NCBI RefSeq assembly: GCF_001625215.2
Contig: NC_030385.2
Span: 31,893,598 to 31,957,597 of the forward strand
Reading direction: 5' to 3'
Length of the DNA stretch: 64,000 bases
From: Daucus carota subsp. sativus
Lineage: Eukaryota > Streptophyta > Magnoliopsida > Apiales > Apiaceae
Below the pieces are notes generated by a model. That model saw only the letters and a program-made list of their open reading frames with translations. It was not told the DNA's origin and did no database searches. A program made the position numbers and the translations under genes. Positions 40,119 through 51,377 of the stretch are shown here, in pieces; the first letter of the stretch is position 1, and every line of letters begins with the position of its first letter.

Positions 40119-40694
40119 CTAATACAGATGATTAATGAGATATAAAGCATTACTGTTTAGTCTGGTCACACCTACCAGGCTGTTCTGGACCCTCTTCTTA
40201 ACAGATGCACTTACAGGACTCTCCTGGAAAGCGTCAATGCAAGTATTCTCATTCGTGATCGCAGCACTCGCCCATGTCTTGGCATTGGAGAGCTGGAAGG
40301 CCTTGTCTTCACCGCGAAGATGGGCAATTGCCAGAAGAGTCTGCTGAAGCTGATCCACCGAGTCTTCTATATTCTCAATGCAATCGCGGATGATCTCGGC
40401 TTCATAGGGTGTCAGCCGCTTGTTCTTGGCTAAATTGGAGATCAAGGTGGATGAGGCGTTCGCGGCCTTGAGGGTGAGCGAGAGGGCGAGGTAGGTCAGC
40501 TTGAGACGACTCGATTTGATGTAACCAGCGTAAGGAGATAGCGCTTTGTTGCATACGGAGGGGTACGTGGTCACATTGCAGGAAGTCTTGACGAATTGTT
40601 TGTCGGCTTTGGGAGCGGAGGCAGAGGAAGCTGAGGTTATTTGTAGGCAGAAGAGGAATAACAAGGCATACGAAACTGGCTTTGTTCCTTGCAT
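40119..40694 (-). CDS. PMEI-family inhibitor, minus strand
   Basis: A 191-residue secreted PMEI-family protein, the only one of the five on the minus strand. The signal peptide (MQGTKPVSYALLFLFCLQIT) ends near ASSASA. Family cysteines are C39 and C48 (KTSC...TTYPSVC), C105 (RDCIENIEDSVDQL) and C152 (NENTCIDAF); C16 lies in the signal peptide. No introns. It diverges from the others, with KTWASAAITNENTC where they have TWVSAALTDE, and ends in NHLY without the C-terminal extension. A TATAAAT on the minus strand (40777-40771) lies ~80 bp upstream of the ATG. Inhibition of pectin methylesterase versus invertase is not decidable here. Confidence 0.92.
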   Translation of the reverse strand: MQGTKPVSYALLFLFCLQITSASSASAPKADKQFVKTSCNVTTYPSVCNKALSPYAGYIKSSRLKLTYLALSLTLKAANASSTLISNLAKNKRLTPYEAEIIRDCIENIEDSVDQLQQTLLAIAHLRGEDKAFQLSNAKTWASAAITNENTCIDAFQESPVSASVKKRVQNSLVGVTRLNSNALYLINHLY

Positions 40695-41487
40695 ATTTGA
40701 TTATCTGTCGCAACTTGTAGATTAACGAGAGTTGTAAAATTGGTGTGCATTGGGATAAGAGAATGAAGGAATTTATAGGAGAAGATTAAATCATATTTTA
40801 GAGATGTAGATCGAGGGATCGTAATGTGCAGAATGTATATAATAATGTCTTGCTTCTGTGATACAACAAATTGTGATATGGAAGTAATGGAAAGATCTGA
40901 GTGATGGAGATAAGAAGTTAACAATGGTGGATTAGTATGAAAGGACAAGTTACTTATAATTCCAAACAACAATAAGGTTATAAAATTGGGGATAGGCGAG
41001 AAGGCAGAGGGGTACGCAACGTGCTCCAGAGATGAAGGCGCGCTGGCAGGACGGGGCGTCGGAGTAAGAATGTGCACACGTTAAAGCTGGACTTGCTGAC
41101 ACCTCTTTTATTTTAAGACAAGCAAAGTCAGCCGTTAGTTCTGGAAAATTAATACAAAATTGTCTAGAACTTGTGGTACTTTATTTCTGTACTGCTGCTG
41201 TGAACCACTTTTGCTAGCTTCTTCGGGTCTCCTGCAGATGCAGTCTGCAGGTTCATTTTAGCTAATTTGAAGCCTGTTCTATTGTTTTTTACCGTGTAAA
41301 AAATTAAACGACCTAATATCGAAGATGACGGGAGTAATGCGATCACAAATCGGGACTAGTAGTCGATAATCTGGTAATCTCAGACATTGAAATATATTTG
41401 AAGCTGACATGGTCTGAATGACTAAATCTACAAGGAAGAATAAGAAGATTAAATTAGCAGCCAAAAGTACTGTGATAATTCCATTTG
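40695..41487. other. Upstream region of the minus-strand PMEI
   Basis: Promoter and leader of the 40119-40694 gene, then non-coding DNA. Open frames on the minus strand (40637-41077, 41164-41346) have no recognisable domain and overlap the promoter. Confidence 0.5.
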
Positions 41488-41664
41488 GAGTAGTGCTACA
41501 TGCACAAAATTGGGTACATAATTTTACACAAAATGACATGGCAATCTAGGTGGGGAGTTTTAATTGGTGCTATTAATGCATGTGCAGGAGGCCCATTCCA
41601 ATCACAAGTTGACACATACTCATTCTGTGAATATTTCTGTACCCAATTATGTGCATGTAGCATT
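41488..41664. mobile_element. Mutator-type MITE with 9-bp target duplication
   Basis: A 177-bp element flanked by TTCCATTTG (41479-41487, 41665-41673). Inverted ends: GTGCTACATGCACAAAATTG and complementary ATGCTACATGCACATAATTG, continuing through GGGTACA and a TTCACAGAATGA-like stretch. Confidence 0.85.
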
Positions 41665-42412
41665 TTCCATTTGATGCATCATGAGCCGAAAAAATCCCAA
41701 GCAACTGTCCCACAGGACTGCGTATATTGTATTATATTGATCGTGGGAAAGTATGCATGAAAACGGGAGTACAATAATACACAGACACTAGCAAGAAGAG
41801 TGGGCGTTATGAGAAAGTCAGAGCTTGAACTGTACGGTCGATCATGTTAGGTGAAATTCTAAAGTCGCTCTTTCTGGAGTGGCCGATTATGGCCGTATGT
41901 GTGTAAATAATTATAGAAGTATGAATGCAAGTAGCGTTGGCCTCTTGAGTCTTGTGTATACTAGTTGAAGTTCATTGCATGATTCACATTTTCTTTTGGC
42001 TTGCTTCTACTCCTGGCCGACTTTTGTGATGGGAAGTTTGGGGCATGGCTTGCTCAACTTAAATGCTGGAAATAAGAGTTTTCTCACTGGTTTTTATATT
42101 TGCATACTACTAGTTTTCAGAATAAAGTGTAGAGAGAACGTATGGCTTCTTATCTGACCAAAACAAGCATTTATTTTTCAAGAAAACTAATAAATACATA
42201 TTTTTTCTAGAAATAATTAATTTATTCTAGAGAAATAAGATACGCAAAATATTACATTGATTAGGAATATTAGTAGTCTCTGATATTATATTTAGCTTGG
42301 TTGAATGAAAATGAAAAAATATAATAATATTTGAATTATAATATAATTCAATATTAAGAATTTCATTCATTTCATTGTTCCATTCCTGTGAGGTGTGACC
42401 ACCATTTATTGA

Positions 42413-42622
42413 GGGGGTGTTTGGATAGTTAGTGGGAATGAAAATAAGAAGTATGAGAATGAGATATGAAAAATGATAACTCAAGAGGCGGGGAATGAAT
42501 GATTTATCCAAAAGAGAATGAAATTTTCATTCTACACAAAAATTTTGCTAATCCAAATATAGTATATGAGCATGAGGTTTTGATTTCCCTTAATTGGGCT
42601 CCTTGACATGAAACAAACACCC
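42413..42622. mobile_element. Probable MITE (GTTTGG-ended)
   Basis: Left end GGGGGTGTTTGGATAGTTAG, complement of right end GGGTGTTTGTTTCATG. Similar ends to 39735-39965; target duplication not clear. Confidence 0.5.
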
Positions 42623-43432
42623 TGTAACTCAAACCTGACACTCCCTCGAGGAATCATCCTCTTTTTTAACCAAATCTCGTCATCCCCTGTCATTTGCTAT
42701 TTATCTTCATTTTTGTTTATTCTGTTATATCTATTTACTCCCACCAAACACATTATAGTAAGTCCTTGAACTATCTTGAATTTTTGAATTGCTCCGACCT
42801 TCGTAAAATTTCCGCTAAAACAATTCCTCATTTACATCGGCTGGAACAGTCTTTACGAATATGTTACCGTATTAGCTAATTACTGGCTACTGGCCTCCTT
42901 TGTTATGTCAATATGAGAAATCATCATTATTGCATTTTGGAACGTCTCACATCATCCACACTTGATCCTGCTACGGATTGGTCGACCAAAAATATGGACA
43001 CCATTGTGAAGCAAGTTGATATTTCACATTTGCCAACTAGCCAATATTTCAGTAATATCTGTTTTCCACTCTAATCCAAACGCTGAGCAGACACACAGCA
43101 TCAAAGCGGTCCAGCCTCGAAAGTTCTTACAACTTGCATTCTCCACGTTGCTTTGCCTCCAACTCTGCCCACTTCCCAACTATACTAAGTTCACTGTATT
43201 AACTCACTCTTTCATTCGTTTTTTTTTCCTTTTTTTTTTTTATCACAATTACGACTATTGGCTCTTTCTTCTTTCAGTTACTAAATCTATCATTCCCGCT
43301 ATTCGACAAAATTAAAAGAATTTGAATCATCCACTAGGCCTTGATTAACTTGGAAGTAGCCCCCTTGCGTTATTTTTCACTTCTCTAAACAAATATCCTC
43401 CGAATAATATCTAAATATAACTGCAAAGTTGC

Positions 43433-43440
43433 TATAAATA
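43433..43440 (+). promoter_or_regulatory. TATA box of the 43512 PMEI gene
   Basis: TATAAATA, 79 bp before the ATG, inside the block GCTATAAATAGG that recurs before the 49235 gene. Confidence 0.75.
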
Positions 43441-43511
43441 GGCAACATCTTTTAAGTTGAATCACTCAACCAGTTCATATTTTATAAAATTCGAATTCAA
43501 ATTTCCTAGAA

Positions 43512-44120
43512 ATGGAAGGCTCCTCAGTTAAGATCACTTCTGCCCAAGCTTTTCTTGTTCTAATCATTTCTTTCAATCTCTGCATTAGCTCAGCCTTGGC
43601 TATCGACTACGGAGCCGAAAAGGCAAGCGCCGAGTTCATCAAAACCTCGTGCAGCAAGACTACCTGGCCTAGTCTATGCTTCACCTCACTCTCGAGCCAC
43701 ACCAGTGCAATCCAGACAAGTCCTCGGCTTCTTGCTCAGACAAGTCTGTCAGTGGCTCTCAGTCACGTGGTTTCGACATCGGCAGCCATGCTAAGGCTGT
43801 CAAAAGCTCATGGCATGAAGCCTGCAGAAGTTGGGCCGATGAACGATTGTCTTGAAGAGCTGACTGACACGATAGATGAGCTCAAGCGATCCATGGGAGA
43901 GATGAGTCAGCTCAATGAATCCCCCAAGTATAGACTCTTGATAAGTGACATTCAGACCTGGGTCAGTGCGGCGCTGACAGACGAAAACACTTGCATGGAT
44001 GGGTTTGCAGGAAAAACAGGGAGCACCAAGAATGTGGTTCGGGGAAGAATTTTAAATATTGTTCATTTGACAAGCAATGCTCTGGCTCTGATAAACAACT
44101 ACAATTCTCTTCATGGATAG
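43512..44120 (+). CDS. PMEI7-like inhibitor, tandem copy 1
   Basis: A 202-residue PMEI-family protein, first of three tandem paralogues (43512, 49235, 56219) of identical length ending NNYNSLHG. Signal peptide to about residue 30 (ITSAQAFLVLIISFNLCISS), then the mature start DYGAEKAS. Cysteines are C47, C56 (KTSCSKTTWPSLC), C113 (MNDCLEEL) and C161 (DENTCMDGF). The usual Tyr before Pro in the second-cysteine motif is Trp. Intronless. Like Arabidopsis PMEI7 (At4g25260), it probably acts in the apoplast on pectin methylesterase. About 500 bp of upstream sequence is recognisably shared with the other two copies. Confidence 0.94.
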   Translation: MEGSSVKITSAQAFLVLIISFNLCISSALAIDYGAEKASAEFIKTSCSKTTWPSLCFTSLSSHTSAIQTSPRLLAQTSLSVALSHVVSTSAAMLRLSKAHGMKPAEVGPMNDCLEELTDTIDELKRSMGEMSQLNESPKYRLLISDIQTWVSAALTDENTCMDGFAGKTGSTKNVVRGRILNIVHLTSNALALINNYNSLHG

Positions 44121-46704
44121 TTCAGACTTCAGAGTAGAAATCAAATTAGTGGTGTGTGGTAGCTTGCTGTGATATCTGTTGAGAAATGAATATTAAAATA
44201 GTATCGATCTTGTGATAATATGGCATAATCAAGCCACAAATATGTATTATGTAACTGTAAACATCCATTTTTGTAATATGTATGTTGATCTTGTTACACC
44301 TTTTTTGAGACCGAACACTGATTAATTATTAGAGTACTTGATAATCCGCAAAGCTTTTATTAATTTTAACCTTAAATACAATTTTGCTAGCATCAACTTC
44401 TTTCATAGCACTGAATGTCGAGCAAAACTACAATTAACATGCGGACGTACAATACACAGCAATCTAAAACCAATTACATGCTCTTGAGACGTTATAGATT
44501 GGTGTCTACTTAAGAATCTACAGGATAAGCGGTGTGTGAGCGTGTAGCCGGGTATACATAACCCCGGTCTCCCACGTCCATTTTATTTGTCTATTTATTT
44601 TTTTCCCCACCTACTTTTAGAAAATTTGGCTTAATATTTTTTTAAAATTTATTTTTTTAATAAAAATTTAATATTTATATATTTATTATCAAAACACTTA
44701 GAAAAATATTAATTTTAGTTATTGAATAAAACAAACATCAAGTAAGTGGACGGATATATAATACGTAAATAATCTAAGTCTATCCGACTTATAATTGGCG
44801 TTCACTTATAATCTAAGTGCGTGTTTGGCTGTGTGACTTCTGGGCTTAAAGCCTCAGAAGCTCACTTCAGCTTTTACACGGACCGTTTGGCAACAAAAGA
44901 AGCTGGTGGATTAAGCGGAAATAAGCCCAGCAAAATAAGCTTTGAAATCTAGCTTATTTTTCACCCCGACTTCTGCTTCTTTCTAGGTGGTGTTTAGGTG
45001 TTGGAATTTAGGAGTTGGTTTGATTGCTGCTAAGTGTAAGGAGATGCAGAGTTTGGATCTGTCTTACTTACTGGTAATAAATTATTTATGTTCATTAGCT
45101 GATAATATTGCTCTTGATCTAGAATTTAGTGTATTAAATTTAGTCCAAATTTTTTTAATTTTAATGCGGTTATTAATTTTTTTAATTTTAATGCAACGTT
45201 TAAAATTTGGTACTTGTAAAATATTTCATGTATTAACAATAAAAAATCTTTTGTAATTATAATTGATTTTTTAAAAGAAACAAATTATTTATATTACAAA
45301 ATTACCAAACTAATACCAACTTATAAGTTAAGTTATCCAAACATTTAAAAAACTTCTGGTAGCTTATAAATCACGGTATCCAAACACTTCTGGTAGCTTA
45401 TAAGTCCAACCAACTTATCGCTTTTAATCTATTTCTTTATTTTAAGCAATAAGTCATCTCTTTTAAATTCAGCCAAACGGCCCCTAAGTCTTTCTCAAAT
45501 TGGAAAGAGCAACTTTGCGTTCACTAGAACGAATTGATGGCCGAGTAAAAAGATATATGTACTATGGGTGATCAAGGAAAATATTATAATTTTCATTCTT
45601 TTCATTCTAATAATTTAAACTACAAATTTAACCAACATAATTTGAAAGGTATGCTTTGTGTATAGTTTACATGATAGAAAATTTAGACTTACTCATATTT
45701 ATTCATTATTTTCTCATACTCCCTTCATTTTTTATTAATTTTATTTATAATTTTTCATTGCATTCTCCCCGGTTTTATCCAAGTGAATACAATCCAAAGG
45801 ACTGTTTGATTTCATAATTTTTTCTAATTTTTAGAAATTAGAAAACCGTTCTTATAATGCAGACATGGTGTCAAATAATTTTTTTAAAAAGAAAACAGAA
45901 AACTAATAACATGAAAATGTAGATTCTAAAAATAAATAGAAAATAGAAAATAATACCTTATGTTTTATTAGTGGATAGCCTATGATTTTTTTTCTTTTTG
46001 CTAAGTATTACTATCATCCTAAAAAAAATCATACATGGATTCCTTTTTTTTTTTTTTTGGTGGTCATTGTCATTTTTCAACTTGGATAGTTGCCGCAACA
46101 TATGGTGAAAGAATCGGACCCAAAGAGTTGAAGTGATATATAGGGAGCTAAAGGGGGCTTCATTCATTGGACCGAAAGGCAAGTAGGAAACCAGATTAAC
46201 CAAGGTCGGAATTATTAATTGAACTGATTGCAAGTTTAGGGTGAAGTGCCAAAATATCCATATTTTGGATAATTTTTTTTAAAATGTTTATAGGCGGAAC
46301 GGGATGCCCAGAATGATCAATTAAACGCGCATGCTATACATGCGTGGTCAAGTTTAATATTTTTAACAAAAGAACACGCATTTTGAATTTGCGTATATAT
46401 TAACAAGATTGTGATTACGCATTTTAGAAATACGTGTTGAGCATACCAACTTGATACGCATATAAGACATGCGTATGTCTTCTAAAAAAAATCACGGTCA
46501 CGTAGGGCGACCGGGTCAGGCCTAACCCATGAATAAAAAGGACTGACCAACCCAGCTTTATTATATGCGCAAGACTTGATCCTGTATCTTTGTCCTGTAT
46601 CTAGATGTGAGAATTCGTGCAGAAAGAGCGAGGAAGATGATAAATGGACACGCATTCGAGACATACGAGTTCGGTTGATTAAAAAGGACACACTCTCCTA
46701 TATA
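44121..46704. other. Spacer between PMEI copies 1 and 2, first half
   Basis: No gene seen. It contains the 3' UTR of copy 1, a probable MITE at 44817-45484, and at 46280-46480 a run of inverted and direct ACGCAT/ATGCGT motifs of unknown meaning. Confidence 0.5.
44817..45484. mobile_element. Probable Harbinger-type element, 668 bp
   Basis: Inverted ends: GTGCGTGTTTGGCTGTGTGA and complementary GGGGCCGTTTGGCTGAATT. TAA lies on both sides (44814-44816, 45485-45487). The interior repeats CTTCTGGTAGCTTATAA and holds no transposase. Confidence 0.6.
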
Positions 46705-46962
46705 CTCCCTCCATCCATTTGAAGTGTCCTGTTTGACTTTTGAATGGTCAAATTGACCAAATTTTGACTGAGATTTACATATATAATATAAATTTTAAAA
46801 GTGAAAAAATATTATATCATTATAAAGTACATATAATATACTATAAAATGTAATTTTTAGTTTTTTAAAATAATAACGAATTTGTTCTTTATGTTTGGTC
46901 AAAAGTAGATCAATTTGACCGTTGAAAGTCAAAACAGGACACTTAAAATGGGATGGTGGGAG
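46705..46962. mobile_element. Stowaway-type MITE
   Basis: Ends CTCCCTCCATCCATTTGAAG and complementary CTTAAAATGGGATGGTGGGAG, TA on each side; long internal inverted complementarity (GTCCTGTTTGACTTTTGA and its complement). Confidence 0.9.
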
Positions 46963-49152
46963 TATGTCACTTGAATTTTAGTTATTCTAGGCTTTTTCTC
47001 GCAAGTTTACGGTGCGGGCTATGAACGTAGGTGCAGTGCTTTCACACTCCACACGTACCTACATCTTTTAAGACCCCCAAGTTTTATTATACACGTATTC
47101 TTTCTCAGTATTCTTAGCTCTTTTACATCTCCATTTATTAGTTATTCAAGTCCTTATATAATTTTTTTATGAAGTCACTACTAAATAAAAATATATTTCT
47201 ATCTAACCAAAATTTATTATTAGTGAAAAATAAACTCAAAAATTGAACTAATATTCCTTATAGTTTAAACTTTCTCATATTTATGAAAATTTAAAATAAT
47301 ATAAACAATCCGTATTGGAAAGTACTAGTACCTCTTAAGTGTAGATTCATTTCAATATAATACTATTCTAATAATACGTATATTTAAAAATCAAAATAGA
47401 TACATATTTTTATTTTGAATAATTTATTATTTTATTATTTATGGATAAAATATATTACTACGATTTAAAATATTTTATAGGTTTTATTTTTAAATTTTGA
47501 AGATGGCCCTTCATAAATGATCATTAGCCGCCCGCAATTTTGTTCGATATGTATGTTTGACAATGAGTCTTTTACTACAACAGTACGTAGAGAAGAAAAA
47601 AAATACAATAATTGTAGTTTTATTCTAATAACGAATTCACTCGTTGTATAAACACCTTATACGACCCGCAGAAATAAAAAAAGGAATTCTTTAAATACGA
47701 TGGTCGTTATTTAATTATTTCTATTCCACGATTCTACGACCACGCAGACATGTGGAGATTCTTGGACACATTTGGCTGCGGCTGCTGCCTGCTTTAATCT
47801 TGAGACGCTGCAATAATGCATCAACGAACAAAATCAGATCGCAATTCTCAACATTTAAAGCAAATTTAATCATTATCAAATTGTCATCATGTATAATAAA
47901 TTCGAGTATTATTTTATGCAAGTCAAGCTGAAACACTAAATCAAATAATTTGAACGAGACATAATCGATCTAGAAGGGAAGAAGATAGAATCAGTAGAAG
48001 TGTGCGCATAAAAAATAAAACTTCTAATCAAGCATAAAAAGTTAAAACTAAAATAAAACGAGAATGAAACTTCTAGTTAAGCATGTCAGATAATTTTCCA
48101 CAGTCAACTGAAAGTCCTTGATACTATAGTGGTGTTGAATCTTTTCACCAGTTGATTCGAACTGTACTTAAGATGCGTGTATGTAACATACACGGTGACA
48201 CTAATACTTACTTTAAGCGCATAATTATAGATAACTCGATACAATACGGAAACTAATCTGAATGGTTACAACTTACAAAGGATAAGGTAGCAAAAATATG
48301 TATGATCTTTGTTGCTTCTACGTACGTTAAACTACAAAGAACGAACATCACTATACTTTGCATTATTGTACTCTTTTTTTAAAAAATTATTGTTTTGTGG
48401 CTAGTGTGTGGTCGAGTATACTTGGTCCTTATGCAGGACGTTCTCCTAAAAATCCAGCCGCTCACAGATGATGCAGGACATATATTGGGGTCATTACTTC
48501 CCTTTTAAGTGCTAAACAGCCAAATAAAGAGTTCAGTATGAGGCTACAAGACATGAGAAAGGGTATTTAATCATGTCTCACTCGTTTTTACAATTTTTAA
48601 AATCCGAATACGCGACAAACATTGTATAAGCTGAAAGTGCCGACTGCTCAGTGAATTTGAGCATCCCGCAATTATGCTGAGACATGAAGTAGGGGTGAAG
48701 TTTGCGTACATCTTACGACTCGTAAAAGTTTAGCTAAACCAAAGAGGCGGAAGGCAAGTCGATATTTTGTTGCAGTGATGTTACTCTATCCAAATGCCGA
48801 GTAGATAAGAATATCAAAACGCCCCAGCCCCCGGCCTCAGAAACTTCTCCAACTTGCCAAGTCCAATTTGCCATGCATCAAACTCAGGCGACAACGCTAG
48901 TTTGGAGTACCAGACCCCATCGTTTCATTTAATTAAGTTAAGACCACGTACCCAAATTCATTTACGACAGACTAATTGTTCAGCCTGATCTAATCACTAA
49001 TCTTATTACGCTATTGAGAAAAAAAAACAAATTGACATCAACCATAAGGAATAGATTAACTTCAATAGTGGCCCCTTTGCATCAACTTGTTGTTCTCTTC
49101 GAACCAAATCTTTCACATAATATCCAAACACATGGACAACTTCGAATTCTCC
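46963..49152. other. Upstream spacer of PMEI copy 2
   Basis: No gene seen. From about 48,720 it is homologous to the regions before copies 1 and 3 (GTCGATATTTTGTTGCAGTG, CAAAACGCCCCAGCC and similar). Segments near 48,240-48,450 resemble 57,410-57,590, beyond copy 3. Confidence 0.55.
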
Positions 49153-49160
49153 TATAAATA
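49153..49160 (+). promoter_or_regulatory. TATA box of the 49235 PMEI gene
   Basis: TATAAATA, 82 bp before the ATG, in CCTATAAATAGGTAATC. Confidence 0.75.
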
Positions 49161-49234
49161 GGTAATCAACTCCCTTCTACTTTCATCACTCCACTACTCC
49201 ATAACCTAATAAGTTCCACAATTAAAACTGAGAA

Positions 49235-49843
49235 ATGGAAGGCTCCTTGATCAAGATCACTTCTGCTAAAGCTTTTCTTCTCGTGATTATTTCTTTTAAT
49301 ATCCACATAAACTCGAGCGTGGCTATGGACTATGGAGCCGAAAAGGCAAGCACTGAGTTCATCAAAACCTCTTGCAGCAAGACTATCTGGCCTAGTCTCT
49401 GCTTCACCTCACTCTCAAGTCATACCGGTGCTATCCAAACAAGTCCTCGGCTTCTAGCCCAGACAGCGCTCTCAGTCGCTCTTGATCAGGTGGTTTCGAC
49501 GTCTGCTGCCATGCAGAGGCTGTCAAAAGCGCCTGGCATCAAGCCCGGGGAAGTTGGGCCGATGAATGATTGCCTAGAAGTGTTAACGGACTCGATAGAT
49601 GAGCTGAAGAATTCCATGGGAGAGATGAGTCAGCTTAACGGATCCCCAAACTACGCGCTCTTGATAAGCGACATACAAACCTGGGTGAGCGCCGCTCTGA
49701 CAGACGAGGACACTTGCATGGATGGGTTTGCTGGGAAAGCTGGGAACACGAAGAACGTAGTGAGGGGAAGAATTTTGAATGTTGTTCATTTGACAAGCAA
49801 TGCATTGGCTTTGATCAACAACTACAATTCTCTTCATGGATAG
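49235..49843 (+). CDS. PMEI7-like inhibitor, tandem copy 2
   Basis: A 202-residue secreted PMEI-family protein, colinear with the copies at 43512 and 56219. Signal peptide with core AFLLVIISFNIHINSS, mature start near DYGAEKAS, cysteines at 47, 56, 113 and 161. The 5' half (MEGSLIKITSAKAF, CSKTIWPSLC with Trp) is closest to copy 1. The 3' half (SQLNGSPNYALLISDIQTW, DEDTCMDGF, GNTKNVV) is nearly identical to copy 3, including silent sites. This mosaic suggests gene conversion. Intronless. A miniature LTR element has inserted 256 bp past its stop codon. Expected role: apoplastic inhibitor of pectin methylesterase. Confidence 0.94.
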   Translation: MEGSLIKITSAKAFLLVIISFNIHINSSVAMDYGAEKASTEFIKTSCSKTIWPSLCFTSLSSHTGAIQTSPRLLAQTALSVALDQVVSTSAAMQRLSKAPGIKPGEVGPMNDCLEVLTDSIDELKNSMGEMSQLNGSPNYALLISDIQTWVSAALTDEDTCMDGFAGKAGNTKNVVRGRILNVVHLTSNALALINNYNSLHG

Positions 49844-50098
49844 TTGAAAGTTTATTAATCGTCGTGTGATATATAGTTTGCTTTGATTCCTAAATCCTAC
49901 TAGACTATAGAAATTGAGCTTGTAGTGTGTGCTAATTAATATGCTGTAATTAAGTCAGAAATAGTTGTGCATCCATTGTGGTATTTTGGCCTTATATTAA
50001 TATATTTTTATAGCTATATAAGATGATTTGCGGCATGCATGCACACTCATTTTGTGTCGCACGCCTGTAAACTGTAATCCTCTAGCTCCTAGGGTTAA

Positions 50099-51377
50099 TG
50101 TTGGGATTATTTATTTAATCTAAACTTGTGTCAATTATTGTTATGGGGTGTTTTATTTGTTTAGTTGTTTTAAATAAATTATATCAGTTACGTGTGTATA
50201 AGTAGCAGTAGGAGAGATATTATAGGAGAGTCATGGGAAGTGGAAGTATATTAGGAGTCCAGTACGCTACTTTCTAGGTTAGTTGCTATTTTTGTGTTAC
50301 CCACCTCTTGCCTGTGGTTCTATTTAAACTGCATGTACCTTGTTTAGTTTATCAGAAGAGAATACAATGTAATCTTTATGTATTTTCTCCGTTTATACAT
50401 ATAAAACTACCGTCTCTATATCCTTTTTATTATTTTTATCAAATTCCAACATGGTATCAGAGCTTGCGGGGAGTATCAAGGCTTAACAGCCTTCCCTACC
50501 ATTCCTTGGAGGTACGTAAGAGCAGTTGGAGTGAGGGAGCCGGTGAAGAAAGAGTTAGGACAAAAGGTTGGTTTGATAGAGTGCGCCAACTGTTCCATGA
50601 AATGCAGGAGAGATCATCATGTGCAGTATGGGATGCATATGGAATTCTTTCATTAGTCTAAGTGTCAGATGGGCGTGCCAGACGGGCAAATTTGAAGTGC
50701 GATACAGTCAAAGAAGTAATAGCCATACGGGCTTAGAAGTAATAGCCATACGGGCTCAGAAGGATAGCCATACGGGCTTGTGAAGAATAGCTATACGGGC
50801 TCAGTGTAAAAGCCATACGGGCTTGTGAAGAATAGCCATACGGGCTCAGAAGAATAGCCATACGGGCTTGTGAAGAATAGCCATACGGGCTCAATTTAAA
50901 AGGCCACACGGGCCAATAAAGAAAGTCTTATCGGCTACCAAGGTCTTGCCAGATGGGCATCAAAGATCATGCCAGATGCGAAGAATTTGCCAGGCAGCTA
51001 AGTTTAGATTAAGGAGGAGATTGTTGGGATTATTTATTTAATCTAAACTTGTGTCAATTATTGTTATGGGGTGTTTTATTTGTTTAGTTGTTTTAAATAA
51101 ATTATATCAGCAGTTACGTGTGTATAAGTAGCAGTAGGAGAGATATTATAGGAGAGTCATGGGCAGTGGAAGTATATTAGGAGTCCAGTACGCTACTTTC
51201 TAGGTTAGTTGCTATTTTTGTGTTACCCACCTCTTGCCTGTGGTTCTATTTAAACTGCATGTACCTTGTTTAGTTTATCAGAAGAGAATACAATGTAGTC
51301 TTTATGTATTTTCTCCGTTTATACATATAAAACTACTGTCTCTATATCCTTTTTATTATTTTTATCAAATTCCAACA
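50099..51377 (+). mobile_element. TRIM-like miniature LTR retrotransposon
   Basis: A 1,279-bp element flanked by GTTAA (50094-50098, 51378-51382), with direct LTRs of 353 and 356 bp (50099-50451, 51022-51377) beginning TGTTGGGATT and ending TTCCAACA. The primer-binding site TGGTATCAGAGC (50452-50463) adjoins the 5' LTR and matches initiator-Met tRNA. The polypurine tract AAGGAGGAGA adjoins the 3' LTR. The LTRs differ by three substitutions and one 3-bp indel, so the insertion is young. The ~570-bp interior has no gag or pol and carries a nine-unit minisatellite, so mobility must be supplied in trans. Confidence 0.95.
50725..50925 (+). repeat. Minisatellite inside the TRIM-like element
   Basis: Nine imperfect units of 21-25 bp built on ATAGCCATACGGGCT. 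They mostly alternate between units continuing TGTGAAGA and CAGAAGA. The last unit is diverged (GGCCACACGGGCC). Confidence 0.9.

Noticed and set aside
50308-50661. 117-codon frame spanning the TRIM LTR and interior
   Set aside because: Starts in the LTR, has no gag or zinc-finger motif, and the same start recurs in the second LTR.
50725-50925. Regular repeats considered as a CRISPR array
   Set aside because: Units are directly abutting without unique spacers, and this is eukaryotic DNA inside an LTR element.
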